Positions 1-5,100 of a stretch of DNA of 5,100 bases are shown one piece after another (position 1 is the first letter of the stretch; every line of letters begins with the position of its first letter). The notes below the pieces were generated by a model. That model saw only the letters and a list, made by a program, of their open reading frames with translations. It did no database searches and was not told the origin of the DNA. Position numbers and translations under genes: made by a program. The DNA comes from JBBIRT01 sp037441725 (GTDB lineage: Bacteria; Desulfobacterota; BSN033; UBA1163), in NCBI GenBank assembly GCA_037441725.1, contig JBBIRT010000189.1, positions 1 through 5,100 of the forward strand, given 5' to 3'.

Positions 1-857
1 GCGCTCCTGAAGTAATAATCGAAAGATGTAAGCATGAGTTTCTGGAAGGCAAATATTATAGACTCAATGAAAAAAGAAAAGAAGAGTTATTGAAAGTTTA
101 TGCTGAGCTCGCAGAACAAGGGCTCAGAGTTCTTGGATTTGCATTTAAGAAAGTGAAAGAAAAAGCTACACAAAAAGATGCTGAGAATGACTTGGTGTTT
201 GTTGGATTCCAAGGGATGCTCGACCCTCCAAGACCTGAAGTCAAGGAAGCGATCAGAGTATGCAAAGAAGCCGGAATAAACGTAAAGATGATAACAGGAG
301 ACTCTTTACTTACTGCAAAAGCAGTTGCTAAAGAAATAGAACTCACTGGCGAATCATTAAGCGGCAATGAAATTGAAAACATGAGTGATGAAGAGTTAAA
401 AGCCAAGCTAAAAGAAACAACAATTTTTGCAAGAATATCGCCGCAGCAAAAATTAAGGATAGTGACTTTATTGAAAGAACAAGGCGAAATCGTAGCCGTA
501 ACAGGAGACGGCATCAATGATGCTCCTGCATTAGCCCAGGCAGATGTAGGGATTGCCATTGGAACAGGAACAGATGTGGCCATGGAATCCTCCGATATCA
601 CCTTGATCGGAGGAGATTTAAGAGGAATCGTCACGGCCATAGCCTTAAGCAAGGCAACGATCCGAAACATCAAACAAAACCTTTTCTGGGCCTTTGCCTA
701 TAATACGATCCTCATCCCTGTGGCTGCAGGGATTCTTTTTCCATTCTTTGGTATTCTTCTCAATCCGATCTTTGCCGCAGGAGCCATGGCATTTTCTTCG
801 GTCACAGTGGTTTCCAATGCACTCCGATTGAAGAGGTTTAAACCGCCGATGGGTTGA
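1..857 (+). CDS. P-type cation ATPase, C-terminal part; P2-type/P1B-1 chimera (5' end outside window)
   Basis: The reading frame is open from base 3, so the TTG at 90 is internal and not the start. The window opens inside a nucleotide-binding-domain motif of the KGAPE type (APEVIIERC visible). In order follow MLDPPRPEVKEAI (about 219-258), KMITGD (286-303), ARISPQQKLRIV (about 432-467) and the hinge TGDGINDAP (501-527). Everything before the hinge is typical of P2-type (Ca2+-like) pumps. After it the protein reads GIAIGTGTDVAMESSDITL, then only two membrane helices, with YN (699-704) and MAFSS (786-800). Those are copper-site signatures of helices 7 and 8 in P1B-1 (CopA) pumps; a P2 pump would have about six helices here. 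The phosphorylated DKTGT Asp and the upstream helices are not visible. Third-position GC rises sharply at the hinge. The C-terminal part is confidently CopA-like, but the whole is a mosaic, natural or assembly-made, so no transported ion should be assigned. Confidence 0.85.
   Translation, partial: APEVIIERCKHEFLEGKYYRLNEKRKEELLKVYAELAEQGLRVLGFAFKKVKEKATQKDAENDLVFVGFQGMLDPPRPEVKEAIRVCKEAGINVKMITGDSLLTAKAVAKEIELTGESLSGNEIENMSDEELKAKLKETTIFARISPQQKLRIVTLLKEQGEIVAVTGDGINDAPALAQADVGIAIGTGTDVAMESSDITLIGGDLRGIVTAIALSKATIRNIKQNLFWAFAYNTILIPVAAGILFPFFGILLNPIFAAGAMAFSSVTVVSNALRLKRFKPPMG
504..542 (+). other. Chimeric junction at the GDGxNDxP hinge motif
   Basis: This segment encodes GDGINDAPALAQ, shared in large part by P2 and P1B pumps. 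VAVTGDG on its left is the P2 form (P1B pumps usually have VAMVGDG). ALAQADVGIAIGTGTDVA on its right is the P1B form (P2 pumps usually have ALKKADIGIAM). The crossover therefore lies within roughly 30-40 conserved bases. By hand count, 13 of the first 60 complete codons of the gene end in G or C, against about 31 of 58 codons from 543. A stretch of htrA from 1095 gives 27 of 52, so the right half matches the local genome and the left half does not. Confidence 0.75.
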
Positions 858-900
858 ATAAGGATAGCGATAATACCATGTTGGAAGGTTAGAAAAAGGC

Positions 901-929
901 TTGCTATTCTGGGACAAATATCGTATGGA
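901..929 (+). promoter_or_regulatory. Weak candidate sigma70 promoter for the HtrA gene
   Basis: In the 123-base gap between the ATPase and the protease, TTGCTA (901-906; 4 of 6 to TTGACA) is followed after 17 bases by TATGGA (924-929; 3 of 6 to TATAAT). The spacing is ideal but the -10 box is poor. No better pair was seen in this gap, and no terminator hairpin separates the two genes, so read-through from the ATPase gene is also possible. Confidence 0.2.
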
Positions 930-980
930 ACAAAGAAGTGAAGGGATCAATTAGAAAGGGGTAAAAAGGGGGAAGAAATA

Positions 981-2069
981 ATGATACAAAAACAAATCTC
1001 AAAACTAATTTTTTCTGCCTTTATGGTTTTTTCGATCACTCTTTTGACTCATTACCCTGCCTTTTCCATTACTGATGATGAGAAAAATAATATCGCCGTT
1101 TATGAGAAAGTGGCCGATGGGGTTGTAAATATCATCAGCATCACCATCCAAATGGACTTTTTCTTTAATCCCTTTCCAACCCAGGGATCAGGATCTGGAT
1201 CCATTATCGATTTGAAAGGCCATATTCTGACCAATCACCATGTGGTGGCGAACTCGCAGAAATTAGAGGTGACTTTGGCCGATGGTTCCAAATGGCCTGC
1301 TAAACCAGTTGGATCTGATCCTGACAATGATTTGGCCGTGATCAAGATTGATGCCCCAAAAGAGAAACTCAAAGTCATCCCCATGGGTGATTCAAAGAAT
1401 TTGAGGATTGGTCAGAAAGTATTGGCTATAGGAAACCCATTTGGATTGGAGAGGACTTTGACGACAGGGGTAATCAGTTCTCTTGGAAGAACGATTCGTT
1501 CAGATGCGGGCTATCTTATTGAGGACGTGATCCAAACGGATGCAGCGATCAACCCAGGCAATTCAGGGGGGCCTCTTCTCAATTCCGAAGGAGAGATCAT
1601 TGGTATCAATAGTGCCATCATCAGCCCTTCCGGGGGAAGTGTGGGTATTGGGTTTGCCATTCCAGTCAATACGGCTAAAAGGGTGGTGCCTGAACTAATT
1701 TCAAAAGGATATGTATCCTATCCCTATATTGGAGCAACCATTCAATCCCTCTTTCCCGAGCTGGCAAAGTTCCTCAAACTTAGAATAGAAAGGGGAGCAA
1801 TGATTGCAGAGGTGGTCAGAGGGGGACCAGCGGATAAGGCAGGTTTAAGAGGAGGGGACCAGAGAGTCCAGGTTGGGAATATGATTGTGATGGTGGGTGG
1901 AGACATTGTCGTAAAAGCAGATCAGCAGGAAATCAAGACCCATGATGATTTAATCCGATACATCCGTGAGAAGAGGCCAGGAAATACTATATTTCTTAAA
2001 GTCTATCGAAAGGGAGAATGGAGGGATGTGAAGGTCATCCTTGGTGAAAGACCGAGGAGCAGAGAATAG
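981..2069 (+). CDS. HtrA/Deg-family periplasmic serine protease, single PDZ (S1C)
   Basis: This is a trypsin-fold protease of 362 residues that degrades misfolded envelope proteins. Residues 1-29 form a signal peptide: Lys near the start, a hydrophobic core at about 9-23, and a likely cut after AFS (27-29), so the product is exported. The triad is visible: His87 in TNHHVV, Asp117 in DPDNDLAV, and Ser195 in NPGNSGGP. GxGSG at about 70-74 and GFAIPVN (about 224-230) are also family typical. One PDZ domain fills about 248-355 and includes the AGLRGGD motif plus a VGNMIVMVGGD segment often seen in single-PDZ HtrA relatives. DegP-type proteins are about 450-480 residues with two PDZ domains, so this is a one-PDZ form resembling DegS/AlgW in layout, but it appears secreted rather than anchored. 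The ATG at 981 follows AGGGGG (967-972) at 8 bases and precedes a proper signal peptide. The specific orthologue (degP, degQ, degS) cannot be decided. Confidence 0.93.
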   Translation: MIQKQISKLIFSAFMVFSITLLTHYPAFSITDDEKNNIAVYEKVADGVVNIISITIQMDFFFNPFPTQGSGSGSIIDLKGHILTNHHVVANSQKLEVTLADGSKWPAKPVGSDPDNDLAVIKIDAPKEKLKVIPMGDSKNLRIGQKVLAIGNPFGLERTLTTGVISSLGRTIRSDAGYLIEDVIQTDAAINPGNSGGPLLNSEGEIIGINSAIISPSGGSVGIGFAIPVNTAKRVVPELISKGYVSYPYIGATIQSLFPELAKFLKLRIERGAMIAEVVRGGPADKAGLRGGDQRVQVGNMIVMVGGDIVVKADQQEIKTHDDLIRYIREKRPGNTIFLKVYRKGEWRDVKVILGERPRSRE

Positions 2070-2093
2070 GTGATGAAGAGGGGAATCCTCACG

Positions 2094-3731
2094 TTATGGT
2101 CGGTAGCCAAACCGTTCCTCAAAGATGGGGGCGATTAGATTATCAACAGGAACATAATCATCCGTAAGGATAAGAGAAGGGCGTTCTTTTAAATATTTTT
2201 GCAACTGTTCTTGGGACATGACATGGGAAGTCATTTCTCCTCCCTTGGCTTTTATCGTCCTGACAAATTCATCCATATCAAGCCTCTTTGGGCTTGCTAC
2301 CACTACACAGGTGCTGATTCCAATCTTCTCATAATCTGATGTAAGGGTCATGAGGTTAACATGTCCCTTTCCAAAGACTTCCTCTAAGGTCCGAATATAG
2401 GATGGCATAAAAGTTCCTTTTTTAAAACTGTCAATGACATTGGCCATTAATAATCCATCAGGCTTGAGCAACCCTTTCAATTGAATGGCAAATTCTTTGG
2501 TGGTTAAATGATAGGGGATTGAAAGGTCATTGAAAGCGTCTCCGAAGATAAAATCGTATATCCCTTTTTCTTTACAATTCATCACAAACCAGCGGCCATC
2601 TTCATTAAAGGTGCGAATTCTTGAACCTTCTGATAGGCCAAGATATTTTTTTACCACTCGAGTGATTTCCGGATCGATTTCAATTACATCAATCTCTGCT
2701 TCAGGATATTTGGCTTCTATAAAGCGAGGAAAGGTATATCCCCCTCCACCCAGAAAGAGGACCTTAAGAGAATTTCTTTTATTTGCCTGCCATCGAACTA
2801 CCTCTTCATACATCCGTATATACTCATATTCAAGATAAAAGGGATCTTCTAAGTCTGTATAAGAGTGGATCAGATGGTCCAGAACCAGAGACTCTAAAGG
2901 ATTTCCCTTATTTCCTCTGATGCTCTTTTTTAATTTAATGGTGTAATAATCACTCTCTTTATAAAAATAGGTCTCCTCATCTAAAGGAGGTTTAAAGGCA
3001 TATTGGAGGAATGTCTTAAAAGATTCTGTGGGGGAACCAGGGAGAGTAAATTCCTCAGGATATAATGCAGCATATCCGTGAAGTCCCAAGAAGGGGAGAA
3101 GAACTGAGAGAAAGAGGACTAAAAGAATTAGAAAAAAGCTCTTTTTATTTTTTAAGAAATTCCCAAAAATGAAGGAAGAGATGACAAGAATTACTCCCAT
3201 GAAAAGAAGGATATTTCGGGTCCCCATCCACGAGATGAGATAGAATCCTGTGGCAAAGGTTCCGAGAATGGAGCCAAGGGTTGAAAAGGCGTATATCTTC
3301 CCTACGATATTACCTGTTTTATTAAGATTGTTGAGAGTCAGTTTCACAACAACAGGAGAGATCATTCCGAGTAGGCAGGAAGGGATGAAGAAGATGATTG
3401 TAGTGATGATCAAAATACGCATCATCAAACTCGTCTGAAAATGTGCGTCTCCAATCCAATTCGTCAGGGGCGAGATGGAAAAGGCTCCCAACCCAGAGAA
3501 AAAGAGAAGCCATCCAAGAGTGGAAGGCTTAGGATATCGGTCTGCGACCCTTCCTCCAAGGTAGGCTCCGACGCTTATCCCTGCAAGGACCACACCGATG
3601 ATACTGGTCCAGGTATAAAGAGAGACCCCGACGTAAGGAGCCATGATTCGGCCTGCTACCAGCTCAATGACCAGCGTGCAGAAACTGGCGATAAAGACAA
3701 CGATATTGGCTTTCGTCACTTCTCGTTGCAT
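2094..3731 (-). CDS. Fused MFS-like membrane domain / spermidine-synthase-like protein
   Basis: This 545-residue protein has two parts. Residues about 8-219 contain roughly seven hydrophobic helices, including GAYLGGRVADRYP (55-67), an MFS-type loop motif. Residues about 320-545 are a Rossmann-fold, spermidine-synthase-like methyltransferase/aminopropyltransferase domain. Its SAM or decarboxylated-SAM pocket is seen as LGGGGYTFPR (327-336), the ribose-binding acid E351 in IEIDP, EDGR (377-380), GDAF (397-400) and PYHLTTKEF (406-414). LTDDYVPVDNL (522-532) is a typical family ending. Asp398 lies where the catalytic Asp of spermidine synthases sits, but the usual DxxDP-like polyamine site is altered (DAFND), so polyamine synthesis should not be assumed. 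The ATG at 3731 has AAAGGA five bases upstream (3737-3742) within a 25-base gap after the crotonase gene, indicating the last gene of an operon. It ends 24 bases from the convergent protease gene. Confidence 0.88.
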   Translation of the reverse strand: MQREVTKANIVVFIASFCTLVIELVAGRIMAPYVGVSLYTWTSIIGVVLAGISVGAYLGGRVADRYPKPSTLGWLLFFSGLGAFSISPLTNWIGDAHFQTSLMMRILIITTIIFFIPSCLLGMISPVVVKLTLNNLNKTGNIVGKIYAFSTLGSILGTFATGFYLISWMGTRNILLFMGVILVISSFIFGNFLKNKKSFFLILLVLFLSVLLPFLGLHGYAALYPEEFTLPGSPTESFKTFLQYAFKPPLDEETYFYKESDYYTIKLKKSIRGNKGNPLESLVLDHLIHSYTDLEDPFYLEYEYIRMYEEVVRWQANKRNSLKVLFLGGGGYTFPRFIEAKYPEAEIDVIEIDPEITRVVKKYLGLSEGSRIRTFNEDGRWFVMNCKEKGIYDFIFGDAFNDLSIPYHLTTKEFAIQLKGLLKPDGLLMANVIDSFKKGTFMPSYIRTLEEVFGKGHVNLMTLTSDYEKIGISTCVVVASPKRLDMDEFVRTIKAKGGEMTSHVMSQEQLQKYLKERPSLILTDDYVPVDNLIAPIFEERFGYRP

Positions 3732-3756
3732 AAATGTCCTTTCTTTCTAAGTAACA

Positions 3757-4545
3757 TTATTTTCCATGAAACCTTGGGGGTCGCTTCTCAAGGAAGGCCT
3801 GAATTCCTTCCCGAGCATCTGCAGTGGAGGCGCTATTGGCGATGGCCTGGCTTTCGTTCTCCATCTGAGTTTCCAAAGTTTCAAGCCAGCCCCTATGAAG
3901 GAGGCGTTTCGATGTTCCATAAGCTTTGGTGGGGCCTGAAGCGAGCTGAGCGGCAATAGCCTTTGCCTGAGTCAATAGGTCCTCATCTGGGACCACACGG
4001 GTGATGAGGCCCCATTGTAAGGCCTCTTGTGCGGATAGCATGCGATTGGTGAGGGTCAGTTCAAGGGCTCGTTTAAGGCCGATTAGGCGAGGTAGAAAAT
4101 AGGTAAGAGACCCATCCGGGGTAAGCCCTGCACGAGTGTATGCGACCATAAACCGACATGTCTCGGATGCGATTACGATATCACAGGCAATAGCCAGGCT
4201 CATTCCTGCTCCAGCCACAGCTCCATGGATGGCTGCTATCACAGGTGCTTCCACTCTTGTTAATCGTGAGATTGCGGTATGGAAATAGGGAGTCACTTTT
4301 TTTAAATAGTTTGAGAGCAGGTCACCCTTGGCAGAAAAATCGGTTAAATCCCCACCCCCGCAGAATATCTTTCCTGCTCCAGAGATCAAGATCGCGCGAA
4401 TCTCAGGATCTTCGTCACATCGGAACACGACCTCCATTAACTCTTTGGCCATCTTCTCATTGATCGCGTTTCCTGTTTCCGGACGGTTGAGGAGGATGTG
4501 GGCTACATGGTCCTGAATTTCAAATAAAAGGGTATTCCTTTCCAT
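3757..4545 (-). CDS. Enoyl-CoA hydratase/isomerase (crotonase) family protein, PaaG-like active site
   Basis: The 262 residues match the usual crotonase length. Crotonase-fold enzymes act on acyl-CoA thioesters in the cytoplasm. Visible are NRPETGNAIN (20-29), the first oxyanion-hole segment FCGGGDL (61-67), the second at HGAVAGAGMSLAIACDI (107-123), and the C-terminal helical part with LTNRMLSAQEALQWGL (about 165-180). By motif alignment the two glutamates of classical hydratase (rat E144 and E164) are replaced by Ser116 and Tyr136. Asp144 in LTPDG sits where PaaG isomerase and 4-chlorobenzoyl-CoA dehalogenase carry their catalytic Asp. An isomerase-like or other non-hydratase role is therefore more likely than beta-oxidation hydration; the substrate is unknown. 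The ATG at 4545 is set by AGGAGG seven bases upstream. The gene is the middle one of three co-directional genes, with 42- and 25-base gaps. Confidence 0.9.
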   Translation of the reverse strand: MERNTLLFEIQDHVAHILLNRPETGNAINEKMAKELMEVVFRCDEDPEIRAILISGAGKIFCGGGDLTDFSAKGDLLSNYLKKVTPYFHTAISRLTRVEAPVIAAIHGAVAGAGMSLAIACDIVIASETCRFMVAYTRAGLTPDGSLTYFLPRLIGLKRALELTLTNRMLSAQEALQWGLITRVVPDEDLLTQAKAIAAQLASGPTKAYGTSKRLLHRGWLETLETQMENESQAIANSASTADAREGIQAFLEKRPPRFHGK

Positions 4546-4552
4546 CCTTTAA

Positions 4553-4558
4553 CCTCCT
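4553..4558 (-). promoter_or_regulatory. Shine-Dalgarno AGGAGG of the crotonase-family gene
   Basis: CCTCCT on the + strand reads AGGAGG on the coding strand, seven bases before the ATG at 4545. This is a consensus site at ideal spacing and fixes the start of the gene. Confidence 0.85.
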
Positions 4559-4587
4559 ACCATGGTTTCAATCCGATGGGTTACTGA

Positions 4588-4875
4588 CTATTCTTTTATT
4601 CTTCTCAATTCCATTCCTACGGGATTGATCGGATCAGGGCATGCAATAGTGGTCTTGTCATGATCCTCCTCCCAGGGGTATTCTCCTCCGTGTCGGAGCA
4701 CTCGCCATGATGGAAAGACTGCATGGAAGGCCGATGGGCATAGGGTCTTGGGATCTCCAGAGAGACCCACTAAAAAATCTTTGCTAAGATCAAATTCCTG
4801 TCCGACAAAGTGTCCTGCCGCACAGGTTCCTTTAACAGAGATAATTTTTAAAATCACCTTCTCAGGATTGGCCAT
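4588..4875 (-). CDS. Small TIGR04076-like protein, function unknown
   Basis: This 95-residue soluble protein has no signal peptide or membrane segment. From memory, its second half has the pattern of the TIGR04076 family: a Cys-Pro-containing stretch (LCPSAFHAVFP, 45-55), then LRHGGEYPWEED (60-71), then ACPDPINPVGMELRRI (78-93). Cys18 (GTCAAGH), Cys46 and Cys79, with several His residues (22, 51, 61, 72), could form a metal or redox site; this is inference only. The family is short (about 90 residues) and common in anaerobes, with no established activity known to me. The ATG at 4875 has a near-perfect Shine-Dalgarno (4882-4890) and lies about 25 bases below a strong promoter. It is therefore the first gene of the operon, 42 bases ahead of the crotonase-family gene. 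Confidence 0.85.
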   Translation of the reverse strand: MANPEKVILKIISVKGTCAAGHFVGQEFDLSKDFLVGLSGDPKTLCPSAFHAVFPSWRVLRHGGEYPWEEDHDKTTIACPDPINPVGMELRRIKE

Positions 4876-4881
4876 AAATGA

Positions 4882-4890
4882 TCCTCCTTT
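4882..4890 (-). promoter_or_regulatory. Strong Shine-Dalgarno of the operon's first gene
   Basis: The coding strand reads AAAGGAGGA, a nearly complete complement of the 16S rRNA 3' end, six bases before the ATG at 4875. It suggests efficient translation of the small leading gene. Confidence 0.85.
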
Positions 4891-4906
4891 TTATATTTTC
4901 TAATGG

Positions 4907-4935
4907 ATTATTCATAGAAATCGAACCAATGTCAA
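4907..4935 (-). promoter_or_regulatory. Sigma70-type promoter of the three-gene operon
   Basis: On the - strand a perfect TTGACA (4930-4935) is followed by exactly 17 bases and AATAAT (4907-4912; 5 of 6 to TATAAT). Transcription would start near 4900, giving a leader of about 25 bases that contains the Shine-Dalgarno of the TIGR04076-like gene. The surrounding AT-rich sequence fits a promoter. No operator overlapping it was recognised. Confidence 0.75.
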
Positions 4936-5100
4936 TCCGAATTTGAAATCCAACGTAATGCATCACGAAGTGGTGAACCCTATTAGAATCAGGCAGGAAT
5001 ATCTCCAAAAATTTTATAAAGCGGAGCACTTCAAAAAGGGGTGGATAAAAGTTATATCCTCCAACAAATCATTGCCTTCCATTACCTAAGGAATTCTGTA
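4936..5100. other. Non-coding end region, no convincing gene
   Basis: This 165-base stretch upstream of the operon promoter contains no gene that can be supported. Two short inverted repeats occur: CATCAC/GTGGTG around a GAA loop (4961-4975, six pairs with one G-T) and GGATA/TATCC with a 7-base spacer (5043-5059). Neither is followed by a T run on either strand, so they are not terminators by sequence. A regulator-binding role is possible but unsupported. Confidence 0.4.

Noticed and set aside
90..92. TTG at 90 as the start of the ATPase
   Set aside because: The frame is open and conserved upstream to base 3, beginning inside a KGAPE-type motif, so the true start lies outside the window.
98..673. 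191-codon open frame on the - strand opposite the ATPase
   Set aside because: It is a shadow of the ATPase reading frame: the + strand frame carries clear family motifs across this whole interval, while the antisense translation has low-complexity composition, no recognisable motif and no good Shine-Dalgarno.
645..950. 101-codon open frame on the - strand over the ATPase end and intergenic gap
   Set aside because: The translation is Cys/Arg/Ser-rich without a motif and lies antisense to the conserved copper-pump C-terminus.
2078..2090. GAGG/CCTC hairpin between the convergent genes as a bidirectional terminator
   Set aside because: The stem is only four base pairs and there is no T run on either side.
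3441..3959. 172-codon open frame on the + strand
   Set aside because: It overlaps antisense to the well-supported starts of the membrane fusion gene and the end of the crotonase gene, and shows no family motif.
4958..5089. 43-codon open frame on the + strand (starts MHHEVVNPIR, ends SLPSIT)
   Set aside because: It has no Shine-Dalgarno before the ATG and no family I recognise, and lies in the region upstream of the divergent operon promoter. It looks plausible in composition but cannot be supported; a homology search for conserved copies would decide.

Overview
The window looks like a bacterial contig of moderate GC content, probably from an anaerobic, Desulfobacterota-like lineage. That placement is an inference from the gene families and is low confidence; there is no rRNA or other phylogenetic marker here. 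Five protein genes can be supported: two on the + strand on the left and three on the - strand on the right. The two groups converge with a gap of only 24 bases.

Left (1-857, +): the C-terminal part of a P-type cation ATPase, cut by the window edge. Its two halves belong to different subfamilies. Up to the GDGxNDxP hinge motif (about 504-530) it reads as a P2-type (Ca2+-like) pump. After the hinge it reads as a P1B-1 copper pump, ending in only two membrane helices with YN and MxxSS metal-site motifs. Third-position GC jumps at the same point, from about 22% to about 53%, and the later value matches the neighbouring htrA gene. This is a chimera made either by recombination or by a misassembly at a conserved motif. 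It is the most important observation in the window.

Next (981-2069, +): an exported single-PDZ HtrA/Deg-type serine protease with an intact His-Asp-Ser triad, for periplasmic protein quality control.

Right (4875 to 2094, -): an apparent three-gene operon. It starts at a clear sigma70-type promoter (TTGACA, 17 bases, AATAAT) with a strong Shine-Dalgarno. The gene order is a small TIGR04076-like protein of unknown function, then a crotonase-fold enzyme lacking both hydratase glutamates but keeping a PaaG/dehalogenase-like Asp, then a membrane protein fusing a seven-helix MFS-like domain to a spermidine-synthase-like domain. The gaps are 42 and 25 bases. The shared pathway, if any, is not evident.

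The last ~165 bases (4936-5100) hold no convincing gene, only two small inverted repeats and an unsupported 43-codon frame. No RNA genes, CRISPR arrays, insertion sequences or convincing terminators were seen.
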